NCBI GenBank assembly: GCA_038238245.1 | Contig: JBBRXX010000011.1 | Location: 1 to 64,000 of the forward strand | Direction of reading: 5' to 3' | Source: DASQHW01 sp038238245 | GTDB taxonomy: Bacteria > Actinomycetota > Acidimicrobiia > IMCC26256 > PALSA-610 | Length of the DNA stretch: 64,000 nt | Shown here: positions 51,172 through 60,707 of the stretch, piece after piece | How the letters are laid out: every line of letters begins with the position of its first letter | Position numbering within the stretch: the stretch's first letter is position 1 | Program-made: the position numbers and the translations under genes | The notes under the pieces: model-generated | Seen by the model: the letters and a program-made list of their open reading frames with translations, nothing else | Told to the model about the DNA's origin: nothing | Databases searched by the model: none

Positions 51172-52134
51172 ATGAGAACGATGCCGACGGAACCGTCCGA
51201 TCTGGCGTCGCAGGGGCGGGGTACCGGTGCCGAGCACGAGCTCGCACGAGCCACCGTTGCGGTCATCGCGCACGCCGGCAAGAGCCTCGGCGGCGGCCTG
51301 CCTGCGCTCCGGGAGGCGCTCGGGAATGCCGGGTTCGCCAGCCCGATCTGGTTCGAGGTGGACAAGAGCAAGAAGGCACCGAAGAAGGTTCGCCAGGCAC
51401 GCAAGGACGGCGCCGACCTCGTCTTCGTCTGGGGTGGCGACGGAATGGTGCAGCAGTGCGTCAACGCGCTGGCGGGAAGCGACGCGACGCTCGCGATCGT
51501 GCCGGCCGGGACCGCCAACCTCCTTGCGACCAACCTCGGCATTCCCAAGGACATCGACGCGGCGGTCGACGTCGGCGTGCACGGGGCCCGACGCCGGATC
51601 GACACCGGGACCGTCAACGACGAGCACTTTGCGGTGATGGCCGGGGCAGGCTTCGACGCGCTGATGATCCAAGACGCGCCCCGAAAGATGAAAGATCGCG
51701 TCGGCAAGCTCGCGTATCTCTGGACGGGCGCCAGGAACCTCGGCGCGTCGCGCGTGAAGATGCGGATCAAGGTCGATGGCGTCAAGTGGTTCGACGGCAA
51801 GGCGAGCTGCGTCCTCGTCGGCAACGTCGGCAAGATCCTCGGGGGCGTGACCGCGTTCGAGGACGCCGAGCCCGACGACGGCATCCTCGAGCTCGGCGTC
51901 GTGACCGCGAGTGGCGTCTGGCAGTGGACGCGCGCGCTGGCACGCACCGCGGCCGGGAACGCCGAGCGCTCACCATTCGTCTCGACGACGCGCGGCACCA
52001 AATTCGACATTCGCATCCGCGATCCGTGGCCCTACGAGCTGGATGGCGGCGCGCGCAAGCCGGTCAAACGCTTGCGGGTCAAGGCCGTTCCCGCGTCGAT
52101 CATTGTCGCGGTTCCCGACACGACCCCCGCGTGA
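51172..52134 (+). CDS. Diacylglycerol/lipid kinase (DagK family)
   Basis: 320 residues: DLVFVWGGDGMVQQCVNAL (the GGDG nucleotide motif), LAIVPAGTANLLATNLGIP and the C-terminal beta sandwich with GNVGKILGGVTAFEDAEPDDG. It phosphorylates diacylglycerol or a related lipid. ATG 51172 with GAGAGGG just upstream; an ATG nine bases on is an alternative. Overlaps the YihY gene by 4 nt. Confidence 0.9.
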   Translation: MRTMPTEPSDLASQGRGTGAEHELARATVAVIAHAGKSLGGGLPALREALGNAGFASPIWFEVDKSKKAPKKVRQARKDGADLVFVWGGDGMVQQCVNALAGSDATLAIVPAGTANLLATNLGIPKDIDAAVDVGVHGARRRIDTGTVNDEHFAVMAGAGFDALMIQDAPRKMKDRVGKLAYLWTGARNLGASRVKMRIKVDGVKWFDGKASCVLVGNVGKILGGVTAFEDAEPDDGILELGVVTASGVWQWTRALARTAAGNAERSPFVSTTRGTKFDIRIRDPWPYELDGGARKPVKRLRVKAVPASIIVAVPDTTPA

Positions 52135-53102
52135 GCACCGCGTCGAACGTCCCCGAAACCTGGCACCTGACGGGCGACGACGCCCGCAACACGCTGCGCA
52201 GCTGCGGCCGCGGGCGTCTCGTACGAGACGCCTTCGTGCGGCTGCGGGTCGCCGACGGCTTCAGCCATGCACGGTCCCTCGCATACACGACGTCGCTCGT
52301 GCTCGTGCAGGCGATCATCGGCCTGGTCGGCCTGGCCAGCGCACTCGGGAGCAGCGGCACGAATGGCCTCATCGTCCGGACGCTGAGGGCGGCGGTGCCG
52401 GGGCCCGGTGGCGACCTCTTGACCCATGCCGTGACGCAAGCGCACGACGCCGGTGTCGCGCATCGCTACTTCGGGCTCACATTCGGGATCATCGGCTCGA
52501 TCGTCACCGGTGCCACCACGATGGGACAGCTCGAGCGCGGCTTCAATCGAATCTACGGCGTGGAACAGGACCGGCCCTCGCTTCACAAGTACGGCCTCGC
52601 CGCCCTGCTCGCGATCACTGCCGGCGCGCTCGCGTGCGTTGCTTTCGCCGCGCTCGCATTCGGCAACAGCATCGGCGACTCCATTGACAACGACGCTGCG
52701 AACGCCCTGTGGGCGATCGCCCGTTGGCCCCTCGCGCTCGTGTTCATCACGATCGCGATCACGCTGTTGTTGCGCTACTCACCGCGCCGTCGTCAACCCT
52801 CTCTGTCATGGCTCGCGTTCGGTGCCGGAGTGTCGGCGTTGCTCTGGGTCGCCTGCACGCTCGGCCTCGGGTTGTTCTTCACCGCCAGCACGGCTTTCGG
52901 CCAGACGTACGGGCCGCTCGCCGGCATCGTGGCACTCCTCATCTGGGCGCTGCTCTCGTCGATCTCGTTGCTCTACGGCGCCGCGGTCGCGGCGCAGCTC
53001 GAGGCGGTGCGCGCCGGCGTCACCGAACCGCAGGACGAAGAAAAGGTCGAAGCCTCCGAACCGGATGGCGGCCCCACGCTCGAGCGTGCAGCGTCGCAAT
53101 GA
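52131..53102 (+). CDS. YihY/BrkB-family inner membrane protein
   Basis: 323 residues with about six membrane helices: RSLAYTTSLVLVQAIIGLVG, TFGIIGSIVTGATTMGQLER, YSPRRRQPSLSWLAFG, SISLLYGAAVAAQLEAV. These are the usual landmarks of the YihY fold. The function of the family is unsettled (an envelope role). Coupled by 4-nt overlaps to the lipid kinase before it and the phospholipase D gene after it. The acidic C-terminal tail is cytoplasmic. Confidence 0.88.
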   Translation: MSTASNVPETWHLTGDDARNTLRSCGRGRLVRDAFVRLRVADGFSHARSLAYTTSLVLVQAIIGLVGLASALGSSGTNGLIVRTLRAAVPGPGGDLLTHAVTQAHDAGVAHRYFGLTFGIIGSIVTGATTMGQLERGFNRIYGVEQDRPSLHKYGLAALLAITAGALACVAFAALAFGNSIGDSIDNDAANALWAIARWPLALVFITIAITLLLRYSPRRRQPSLSWLAFGAGVSALLWVACTLGLGLFFTASTAFGQTYGPLAGIVALLIWALLSSISLLYGAAVAAQLEAVRAGVTEPQDEEKVEASEPDGGPTLERAASQ

Positions 53103-54295
53103 CGGTTTCTGCCGATCCCGACGACGACGCCGAGAGCGCCGGCGCACCAACACGTCTGCGGCGCACCCTGGAGGGGGTGCTCGGAGTGCCGGCCACCGAA
53201 GGTAATCGCATCGAGGTGCTTCGCAACGGCGACGCCATCTTCCCCGCGATGCTCGACGCGATCGACCAGGCGCAGCACACGATCGACTTCCTGACATTCG
53301 TGTACTGGCGAGGAGAGATCGGCACCGAGTTCGCACAGAAACTCGCGGGGCGCGCCCGCGACGGCGTGCGCGTCCGGGTCCTGCTCGACGCCTACGGAGC
53401 CCGCCCGATGGATCACGCCCTCCTCGATTTGATGGCACGCAGTGGCGTGCAGGTTCGCTGGTTCCGGCCGCTGCGGTTGCTGCGGCTCGGTGGCGTGAAC
53501 CATCGGACCCATCGCAAGGTGATGATCGCCGACGAGTCCGTCGCGTTCACGGGCGGCGTGGGCATCGCCGACGAATGGCGGGGCGACGCCCGCGACGAAC
53601 ACGAATGGCGGGACACGCATTTTCGCATCGCGGGTCCGTGCGTCGACGGCCTTCGCGCCGCGTTCCTCGACAACTGGGCCGAGACCGACCCTGACCTGTT
53701 CGAGGCGGCCATCGATCGCTTCCCCGACCAACCCAAGCCGGGCTCGTCGATCGCGCAGTGCGTGCGCGGTGCGTCGGAGACCGGATCGAGCGATGTCGAG
53801 ACCCTCTTTCGCACATTGTTGCAAGTGGCGAAGCGGCGGATCCGGATCACCACCGCATACTTCGTGCCCGACGAGGAGCTCATCACCCGGCTGCGCGACG
53901 CGACGGAGCGGGGGGTGGAGGTCGAGATCCTCCTCCCCGGCCCGCATGCCGACAAGCGGTTCGTGCAACTCGCGAGCGAGAGCGTGTACGACACCATCCT
54001 CGGCAGCGGTGTCCGGCTCTGGACGTTCCAGCCCTCGATGCTGCACGCCAAGGTCATGACGGTCGACGGCATCGTCGCGAACATCGGTTCCGCGAACGTG
54101 AACGCCCGCTCCTCGCACCTCGACGAGGAGATCAACGTTGTCGTGTTCGACGGCGACATCGTGCGAGAGCTCGATGCACAGTTCGACGACGACGTCGAAC
54201 GCAGCGTCGCGATCGAGAACGGCCGGTGGCGCAATCGCTCCTTCGCGCAGCGCGCCGCGGAAATGGCCGTCGCGCCGTTTCGGCGACTCTTCTGA
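53099..54295 (+). CDS. Phospholipase D-family protein (cardiolipin synthase-like)
   Basis: 398 residues with two HKD motifs: NHRTHRKVMIADESVAFTGG and MLHAKVMTVDGIVANIGSAN. It lacks N-terminal membrane helices, so it resembles the ClsB type. Likely transfers phosphatidyl groups or cleaves phospholipids. Last gene of the lipid-kinase operon; convergent with another PLD gene. Confidence 0.92.
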   Translation: MTVSADPDDDAESAGAPTRLRRTLEGVLGVPATEGNRIEVLRNGDAIFPAMLDAIDQAQHTIDFLTFVYWRGEIGTEFAQKLAGRARDGVRVRVLLDAYGARPMDHALLDLMARSGVQVRWFRPLRLLRLGGVNHRTHRKVMIADESVAFTGGVGIADEWRGDARDEHEWRDTHFRIAGPCVDGLRAAFLDNWAETDPDLFEAAIDRFPDQPKPGSSIAQCVRGASETGSSDVETLFRTLLQVAKRRIRITTAYFVPDEELITRLRDATERGVEVEILLPGPHADKRFVQLASESVYDTILGSGVRLWTFQPSMLHAKVMTVDGIVANIGSANVNARSSHLDEEINVVVFDGDIVRELDAQFDDDVERSVAIENGRWRNRSFAQRAAEMAVAPFRRLF

Positions 54296-54335
54296 GCGTT
54301 TGTCCCGAACGTGTCGGCGAGGCGCCCGGACGCGC

Positions 54336-55928
54336 TCAGAGCTGCCCGGCTCGCCGCATTGACCGCGGACGACCCTCGGGATCAATGAGTGTCCCATACA
54401 ACAGACGTGCCCACACTGCGGCGACGCCCGTGACGGGTTCCGGCCGGTGCGGCCGCAGCCGTCCAGGGGGACGCGGACCACGCCGACCCCCTTCGTGCCA
54501 TGCATCGAGCGCGGCTGCAGACCGGGCCAACGCGTCGAAGCCGGCGATCGGGTCGATCAGGTCGCCGGCATCGATCCCGGAGTGTTCGTGCCACAGCCGA
54601 AGTCGCGTCTCACGCGCGAGGTGACGCGCACCATCTCCGAATCCCCCGGGATCACGCGGCTCGCGCTCGTCGCGTGTCTCGTCGATAACGGCGCACGAGA
54701 CCTCGGAGTCGTTCGTCCATGACCGACGGTTCAGGTTGTCGGAGCCAACCATGAGCCACACGTCGTCCACGACGCACACCTTGGCGTGGACGTAGATCGG
54801 CCACCCGAATTCACCGTCGAGGTCGTAGACCGCGACGCGGTCGTGACCGGCCCGCATCACCTCGCGCATGGCCCGCTCCTGCCCGATCCGATACGGGGGA
54901 CCGGAGAACCGACCGTCGCGGTCGGGATAGCGGGGCACGACGACCACGATTCGCAGATGGGGCGATCTTCGCAGCGCCCCGGCAAGCGCACTGGCCGCGT
55001 CCGGCGACCACAGGTATTGGTCTTCGACGTACACCAACGCGCGGGCGCGCCGGAACACCTTGAGATATGCGCGCGCCACACTGCGCTCGCCGTCGGGCGC
55101 GAAGGGGAACGGGGGTCGCTTCGCCGGGTACGTGCGCAGCACTTGCACCGCGTGGTTGCCGCGGGGTCTGCGCGCCGGCTCCCCGTCGGGCAGCGGGCGG
55201 CGGTGCCGGGGCTCGTGCGCAAGGAGCCTGAGCGCCGCACGCCAGGGCAAACGGTGGTCGAGGGGCACCGGGTCGTCCCAGCGTTCGCGGAATGTGTACG
55301 ACAGATCGGTGATCGCCGGACCCCGGACCTCGAGTTGCGCGTCGTGCCATGCGGGACGCGGCCCGTATCGCGGGTCGACCTCGATCCGCTGTTCGTCGCC
55401 CTGATGCGTGTGATCGTCGCGCCGTCCGTGGCTCAGGTCGATCCCGCCAACGAACGCGACGTCGTCGTCCCCGTGCCCGCGCAGCGTCACGACGAGCTTC
55501 TGATGATGGCTTCCGGCTCGTCGAACGCGTTCATCGAGCAGCACCTCACCACCGGCCTCGTTGACGAGCTTGCCGAAGTCGCGGTTCTCCTTTTCGCTGA
55601 AATGGGCGCGGTCCGCATGTGAGCGCCACACGAGCGCGCGCACATCGATGCGCCGATGCACCAGGTCGGCGAGTACTCGGCCGATCTCGGTCCCGGGACC
55701 GTCGAGCCGCTCGTCCGCATCACCGCGCCAATCCGTGAACAGCACCCGGTCGCCCGGTTGCAGCGCGAGCAATCTTTCGAGCAGGCGGCGGAAGTACGTC
55801 ACGCCGTCGACGAGCACTTCGACGGCGTTTCCCTCGGTGTAGGCGCGCCCGTCCCCCCTGCGGCGGTCGATATCGCTGTACGGATTCCCGCGCTCCTCGG
55901 GACGCAGGAACCAGTCGTCCAATGTCAT
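54336..55928 (-). CDS. Phospholipase D-family protein, long type
   Basis: 530 residues. The first motif is AGSHHQKLVVTLRG, followed by a GGIDLSHGRRDDH segment as in eukaryotic-type PLDs. The second is YVHAKVCVVDDVWLMVGSDN. The first motif lacks the usual acidic residue at its end, as in some true PLDs. Expected to release phosphatidate at the membrane. Its ATG overlaps the PAP2 stop by 4 nt, pairing PLD with a phosphatidate phosphatase. Confidence 0.9.
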   Translation of the reverse strand: MTLDDWFLRPEERGNPYSDIDRRRGDGRAYTEGNAVEVLVDGVTYFRRLLERLLALQPGDRVLFTDWRGDADERLDGPGTEIGRVLADLVHRRIDVRALVWRSHADRAHFSEKENRDFGKLVNEAGGEVLLDERVRRAGSHHQKLVVTLRGHGDDDVAFVGGIDLSHGRRDDHTHQGDEQRIEVDPRYGPRPAWHDAQLEVRGPAITDLSYTFRERWDDPVPLDHRLPWRAALRLLAHEPRHRRPLPDGEPARRPRGNHAVQVLRTYPAKRPPFPFAPDGERSVARAYLKVFRRARALVYVEDQYLWSPDAASALAGALRRSPHLRIVVVVPRYPDRDGRFSGPPYRIGQERAMREVMRAGHDRVAVYDLDGEFGWPIYVHAKVCVVDDVWLMVGSDNLNRRSWTNDSEVSCAVIDETRDEREPRDPGGFGDGARHLARETRLRLWHEHSGIDAGDLIDPIAGFDALARSAAALDAWHEGGRRGPRPPGRLRPHRPEPVTGVAAVWARLLYGTLIDPEGRPRSMRRAGQL

Positions 55929-56653
55929 CGAGTTGCAGCGCCAGCTTCGCGATATGCGGCGCGCACCGCCCACAACGCGGCGAGCACACACGCCACGCCG
56001 AGCACGACACCCGCGAGGACGTCGGTGGGATGGTGGAGGCCGCGGTAGACGCGGCCCACGGCGACGGCGACGATGGCGACCGCGGCGGTGATCCACACGA
56101 TGGTGCGAACGGTGCGACGTTCCGTGTGCCACGCGACGATGACGGCGAGCACCGTGAACAGCACCGTCGCGGCTGCCGTGTGTCCGGACGGAAAGCTCGA
56201 TGTCGCCGGTGTCTCGTTCAGGCGCGGCACCGCGGGGCGGGGCCGGCCGACCGCAAACGTCGTAGAGAGGAACACCGTGATCTCGAGCGTCATCGCGATC
56301 GCGATGACGGCGGCTTCTCGCCACCATCGGAGCAGCGCGTAACACGCGACGAGCAGCACGATGGCGACCACGACGGGTTCGGTGTTCAACGACGACGTCG
56401 CAACCTTGGTGATGTCGTTCCACGACCCGGTGCGGTGGTGGACGAACGCCCGGTTGACGTGCTCGTCCCAGCGCCCGACCGAACCGTCGAGCGCGTCGGT
56501 CAACAAGAATCCGATCGCGAGCATCGTCGCCGTAAGGACGGCGTAGGCGATTCCCGTGACCGCCAACGCCCGCCGGACCGGATGCTGAGCGGCCGTTTGG
56601 GCGCGGACATCTCGAACGGAGGCCTCCCGGTGCTCCTCCGCGACATCCGTCAT
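55925..56653 (-). CDS. PAP2-family lipid phosphatase
   Basis: 242 residues, about six helices. PAP2 motifs: VGRPRPAVPRL, SSFPSGHTAAATV, and GRVYRGLHHPTDVLAG, where the three parts give the catalytic His pair and Arg. It dephosphorylates phosphatidate or polyprenyl diphosphates. ATG 56653 chosen; 20 further codons are open upstream. Divergent from a second PAP2 gene only 12 bp away. Confidence 0.9.
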   Translation of the reverse strand: MTDVAEEHREASVRDVRAQTAAQHPVRRALAVTGIAYAVLTATMLAIGFLLTDALDGSVGRWDEHVNRAFVHHRTGSWNDITKVATSSLNTEPVVVAIVLLVACYALLRWWREAAVIAIAMTLEITVFLSTTFAVGRPRPAVPRLNETPATSSFPSGHTAAATVLFTVLAVIVAWHTERRTVRTIVWITAAVAIVAVAVGRVYRGLHHPTDVLAGVVLGVACVLAALWAVRAAYREAGAATR

Positions 56654-56665
56654 GTGGCCACCCTC

Positions 56666-57607
56666 ATGGCGAGTACGGTCAAGACAAGTTTCCCCGCCCC
56701 GCTTGCAGGACACACCTCATTGGTGCCGGTCGTCGCAGTAGTGATCGCTTTTGCGCTGCTCGGCGGGCTCGCGGGCGCAGGCGCGGGGTGGCACTGGCCC
56801 GCCGCGGACCCCGCGGCGCCACGTGCCTCGACCGGCGAGATCGAACACGTCGTAGGCACTCGTCCTCTCCTCGCGCGCTGGCTCCGCTCGCACGCGGATC
56901 CGGAGCGGGCGACCCGGGTCGCGCTGGCGGGCGCGCTTCTCGTGCTCGCGACGGGCGCCATCGCCGTCGGTGTGCTGCTCGTCATGGTGCACAGCAATGC
57001 CGGCCTGGCGCACTACGACCTGGGCGCGGCGCGCTGGGGCGCATCGCATGCGACGCGTACGTCGACACACGTGCTCCGCGACGTGAGCCTGCTCGGAGGC
57101 ACGCCCACCATGATCCTCGTCGGAGTCGTGGTGAGCACGTTCGAGTACGTGCGGACGCGACGGCCCGCGGTGTTCGCCTTCGTCACGCTCGTGATCGGCG
57201 GCCAGGTCGTCGTCGTGAACCTCACGAAGTTCGCGGTCGACCGCGCCCGTCCGGCAATCTCCCAACTCACCGGCTTCTCGGGCGCGTCCTTCCCGTCCGG
57301 CCACGCCGCCGCCGCGGCTGCGACCTTCGGGGCCGCGGCGCTGCTGCTCGGGCGGGGCCGGAGCCTTCCCGTGCGAGTGACGCTGGCCGGCGGCGTTGCT
57401 GCGATCGCGTTCGCGGTCGCGACCTCGCGCGTGCTGCTCGGTGTGCACTGGCTCACCGACGTCGTCGCCGGTCTCATCGTGGGCTGGTCCTGGTTCGCGC
57501 TCTGCTCGGTTGCGTTCGGTGGCCGGATGCTGCGCTTCGGGCAGCCTGTCCGTGTCGCGGAGGAGACGGCGGACGCCCTCGTGGGCGCCGACAGCACGCG
57601 GGCGTAG
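56666..57607 (+). CDS. PAP2-family lipid phosphatase
   Basis: 313 residues. Motifs: KFAVDRARPAI, ASFPSGHAAAA, SRVLLGVHWLTDVVAG. The N-terminus (about 120 residues) has extra membrane helices not present in the divergent PAP2 paralogue. The start is uncertain: ATG 56666 or GTG 56654; either leaves almost no space for a promoter outside the paralogue's first codons. Confidence 0.88.
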   Translation: MASTVKTSFPAPLAGHTSLVPVVAVVIAFALLGGLAGAGAGWHWPAADPAAPRASTGEIEHVVGTRPLLARWLRSHADPERATRVALAGALLVLATGAIAVGVLLVMVHSNAGLAHYDLGAARWGASHATRTSTHVLRDVSLLGGTPTMILVGVVVSTFEYVRTRRPAVFAFVTLVIGGQVVVVNLTKFAVDRARPAISQLTGFSGASFPSGHAAAAAATFGAAALLLGRGRSLPVRVTLAGGVAAIAFAVATSRVLLGVHWLTDVVAGLIVGWSWFALCSVAFGGRMLRFGQPVRVAEETADALVGADSTRA

Positions 57608-57617
57608 GCGCGCGACC

Positions 57618-57635
57618 TGGAACCTGTTCTAGCCT
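57618..57635 (+). promoter_or_regulatory. KstR-type box over the hydratase gene -10
   Basis: TGGAACCTGTTCTA (57618-57631) matches TNNAACNNGTTNNA and overlaps TAGCCT (57630-57635), which lies seven bases before the GTG start. Geometry is the same as at the Rieske gene. Confidence 0.78.
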
Positions 57636-57642
57636 CCGGCGC

Positions 57643-58455
57643 GTGAGCGACCGACTCGACATCTCCACCAAGCACTGCACGATCGAGCGCGACGGCCCGG
57701 TCGTGACCTTGACGATGAACCGGCCCGAGAAGAAGAACGCGCTCTCGCCGGACATGCTCGCAGGCCTCGTGCTCGGCTACGAGTACATCGACGAACACGC
57801 CGACGTCCGCTGCGCGATTCTCACCGGCGCCGGTGGCAACTTCAGCTCGGGCATGGATCTCACGTCGATGGGCCAGACCTCCGACGATCCCAAGGTCCAG
57901 GAGGTCATGGGCCGCGGCAACAACCCGCACTGGAAGGCGTTGCTGCGCGACTACCGGTTGACCAAGCCATTGATCGCGGCGGTCGAGGGCTACGCCGTCG
58001 CCGGCGGCAGTGAGATCCTGCAGGGCACGGACATCCGCGTCGCGGGCGAAGGTGCGATCTTCGGTGTGTGGGAAGCCAAGCGGGGCCTGTTCCCGCTCGG
58101 CGGGTCCGCGTGCCGGCTGCCGCGCCAGATCCCGTACACGATCGCGATGGACGTCTTGTTGCGCTGCCCGCCCGTCCCCGCCCGGGAGGCGAAGGAGATC
58201 GGGCTCATCGGCCACGTCGTGCCCGAGGGCGAGGCGCTGGCGCGCGCGAAAGAGCTCGCCGCCGAAGTCGCCGAGTGTGCGCCGCTGTCGACGATGGCGA
58301 TCCTGCGCGCGTGGCGCGAGACCGAGCACATGAACGACGCCGAGGCGATGCAACACCAGGACAAGATCGGGTGGGAAGTGTTCGCGAGCGAGGACGCGCA
58401 AGAAGGTCCGAAGGCCTTCGCCGAGAAACGCAAGCCCGAGTACAAGGGCACATGA
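57643..58455 (+). CDS. Enoyl-CoA hydratase/crotonase (EchA19-like)
   Basis: 270 residues. Oxyanion-hole region ILTGAGGNFSSGMDLTSM, and the two Glu candidates in EGYAVAGGSEILQG and FGVWEAKRGLFP. It hydrates trans-2-enoyl-CoAs; the KstR box suggests a steroid side-chain or sterol-derived acyl-CoA. The GTG start is leaderless by position. A hotdog thioesterase gene follows 4 bp later. Confidence 0.92.
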   Translation: MSDRLDISTKHCTIERDGPVVTLTMNRPEKKNALSPDMLAGLVLGYEYIDEHADVRCAILTGAGGNFSSGMDLTSMGQTSDDPKVQEVMGRGNNPHWKALLRDYRLTKPLIAAVEGYAVAGGSEILQGTDIRVAGEGAIFGVWEAKRGLFPLGGSACRLPRQIPYTIAMDVLLRCPPVPAREAKEIGLIGHVVPEGEALARAKELAAEVAECAPLSTMAILRAWRETEHMNDAEAMQHQDKIGWEVFASEDAQEGPKAFAEKRKPEYKGT

Positions 58456-58459
58456 GCGC

Positions 58460-59122
58460 GTGAGCGAAGCGGCACCGGGACTTCCCGATTCCCAAGCCTT
58501 TGCGACACGTGAACGCGCCGAGCTCGCGGCCTCGATCCGCGATCTCATCGACGTCGCGATGTCGATCGAAGACGTCGACGACGACACGCTGCGCGAGGTC
58601 ACCCGTGAGGTCGAGCAGCTCGCGTTTCGTCTCGGGCGAGGCCGCAACGAGGGCGCCGGCTACCGGCCGCGCAACCACGGCGACTACCTCCCCCGGTCGC
58701 CGATCGTCGGCGAAGCATCGCCGCTGTCACCGCGGCTCGACTGGGAGGCCGTCGACGAAGACGGGCGCGTCGTCGTGATCGGGCACGGCACGTTCGGCGC
58801 GCCGTACGAAGGACCGCCGAGCTTCGTGCACGGCGGCTGGATCGCCTGTGCATTCGACGAGATGCTCGGCATCGCGAACATCGCCTCCGGGCATCCGGGC
58901 ATGACCGCGCGGCTCACCGTGCAGTACCGGCGGCCGACGCCGTTGTTCCGCGAGCTGCGTTTCCGTGCGTGGGTCGACCGGGTGGAAGGGCGCCGGATCA
59001 TCTCGCAAGCCGAAGTGTGGGACGGCGACACGATGACCGCCGAGGCGGACGGCATCTTCGTGCAGCCCCGTCCCGAGCTCGCCGAGCAGTACTTCGGGCC
59101 ACGAGACGAGGCGGCCCCGTAG
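58460..59122 (+). CDS. Hotdog-fold acyl-CoA thioesterase (PaaI/THEM4-like)
   Basis: 220 residues. An N-terminal helical extension of about 70 residues precedes a single hotdog domain with PPSFVHGGWIACAFDEMLG, where the HGG motif and following Asp/Glu form the active site, and LTVQYRRPTPL. Probably hydrolyses the CoA ester made by, or accumulating behind, the hydratase. GTG start; co-transcribed with the hydratase gene and hence under the KstR box. Confidence 0.87.
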   Translation: MSEAAPGLPDSQAFATRERAELAASIRDLIDVAMSIEDVDDDTLREVTREVEQLAFRLGRGRNEGAGYRPRNHGDYLPRSPIVGEASPLSPRLDWEAVDEDGRVVVIGHGTFGAPYEGPPSFVHGGWIACAFDEMLGIANIASGHPGMTARLTVQYRRPTPLFRELRFRAWVDRVEGRRIISQAEVWDGDTMTAEADGIFVQPRPELAEQYFGPRDEAAP

Positions 59123-59188
59123 GCCCACGGCTACAGCAACCGCGCCGATCCTGCCGATGAATCGAGGTGGGGGTGGCGGAGCGAGCCC

Positions 59189-59923
59189 GTGAATCGATGC
59201 CCGACCTGCCGCACGCTTGTCCCCGCGAGCTGGATCGCGTGCCGGCGCTGTGGTGCGGCGCTGCCGGTCGTCCGCGCGAACGTCGCCAACGGCGACGCGA
59301 GCGTGCACCGAGCCGGCGCGGTGCGGCTGGCCCGACCCGACGCGCCCTCGAGAACTGCGATCCCCGATCCGCCCCTGCCGATTCGTCTTCCTCCGGCGTC
59401 CGACACGCTGCTCCCGGGTCGCACGCCCGACAACTTGTTCCCGCGACGACGCGCCGATCCGGTCCGCCGGCGCGTGATCATGGTCGCCGCGATCGTTGCG
59501 GTCGCGCTGGCCGTCAGCGGATGGGCCGCGGCGCGGGTCGTGTTCACGAGCGGCAGCAGCGGCGCGGACGCACCGGGGACCCTCTCGGCGCGGGACGGCC
59601 GGGCGAAAGCGCTCCTGCGGGACGCCGCCGACGCGGCGCGGACGGTGTTCATGCAAGAGGGGACCTACGCAAGGATCACGACGGCAGCTGTCGAGGACCG
59701 CGCGCGCGGTATCAAGATCGTCGCCGCCGGCACGATTGCCCGCTCCGGCGCGGTGTCGATGCGTGTATCGGACCAGGACACGCTCGTCCTCGCCACCCCG
59801 GGCGCGGCCAAGACGTGCATCTTCGCTCGCGACGAGCCGACGAGATCACAGATCGCTTTCGCGGTCGCGCGGGGCGGGTCGTGTGCCGCCACAAAGGCGC
59901 CCCGGGCGGGATGGATGTCATGA
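59189..59923 (+). CDS. Zinc-ribbon, single-helix membrane protein (paralogue 1)
   Basis: 244 residues. N-terminal zinc ribbon CPTCRTLVP and CRRCGAALP, a linker of about 70 residues, one membrane helix (VIMVAAIVAVALAVSGWAAA) and an extracytoplasmic domain of about 120 residues with two late Cys. The layout, including helix, long helix with Ala-rich start and Cys at the end, resembles a pseudopilin-like fold. Its stop overlaps its paralogue's ATG by 4 nt. Function unknown. Confidence 0.75.
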   Translation: MNRCPTCRTLVPASWIACRRCGAALPVVRANVANGDASVHRAGAVRLARPDAPSRTAIPDPPLPIRLPPASDTLLPGRTPDNLFPRRRADPVRRRVIMVAAIVAVALAVSGWAAARVVFTSGSSGADAPGTLSARDGRAKALLRDAADAARTVFMQEGTYARITTAAVEDRARGIKIVAAGTIARSGAVSMRVSDQDTLVLATPGAAKTCIFARDEPTRSQIAFAVARGGSCAATKAPRAGWMS

Positions 59924-60642
59924 AGGCCTGCCCGCGATGTGCGACGACCGCGGTCGGTGCTTCGGTGAAGTGCCGGCAATGCCGGGCGCTCCTGGTCGCT
60001 CCCCCGGTATCGGTGCCGGTGACGCCTTCTCCACGTTTCGCGCCCGCAACCTTCACACCGGTCGCTGCGCCCCGTGCACGAGACGCGGAGAAGCCCGGCG
60101 CGGCGGTTGTGCCGATCCTCATCGCGGCACTCGTCGTCGCGCTCGTGGTCGCTGCATACGCGACCATCCGTTCCGGCACCGGCTCGGGTGGGACGTCGAC
60201 GACCCCCGTCGTACTCGCGCCGGTCGACGAGTCTCGTGGGCTGCCGAGCCTCTCCGACGCAGTCCGTATCCAGGCGGAGTCGGCGCGCCAGCGCGCGTTC
60301 GCCGTCGTCGGCCAGGCGTCGGCGACCTCGGGCGGCGCGCCGCTCGACGCGCAGACGCTGCGAAGCCTGGACCCGAGCCTGCAATGGGTCGCGGGCGAGC
60401 AATCGTCGACCGAGCCGGGCGTCGTGTCGTTCTCGCAGTCGGCGGACGGGGTCATCATCGCGGTCAGCGCGAAGAGCAGGGACGTGTGCGCCTTCGGCCA
60501 ATCGTCGCCGTCGGCCGCGAACCGCTTCGTCACGCTCGGCAATGTGCGTACGTGTCGAGCCGACGACGCGCCGTCGGCCGGCTGGACGGAACGCGGCCCG
60601 ACAGACGGCGGATCGCGATATGCACCACCGGACGGGTACTGA
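59920..60642 (+). CDS. Zinc-ribbon, single-helix membrane protein (paralogue 2)
   Basis: 240 residues with the same architecture: CPRCATTAVG and CRQCRALL ribbon, Pro-rich linker, helix (VVPILIAALVVALVVAAYA), and an extracytoplasmic domain with AGEQSSTEPGVVSF and two Cys (DVCAFGQ, RTCRADD) spaced as in paralogue 1. A tandem duplication that has diverged strongly. Probably a heteromeric envelope pair. Confidence 0.75.
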   Translation: MKACPRCATTAVGASVKCRQCRALLVAPPVSVPVTPSPRFAPATFTPVAAPRARDAEKPGAAVVPILIAALVVALVVAAYATIRSGTGSGGTSTTPVVLAPVDESRGLPSLSDAVRIQAESARQRAFAVVGQASATSGGAPLDAQTLRSLDPSLQWVAGEQSSTEPGVVSFSQSADGVIIAVSAKSRDVCAFGQSSPSAANRFVTLGNVRTCRADDAPSAGWTERGPTDGGSRYAPPDGY

Positions 60643-60707
60643 CCCGCCGACGAGGACTGACCCGGGCGGCGGGGACTGATCGGTGCCGGCACCTCTAACA
60701 TCCGTCG

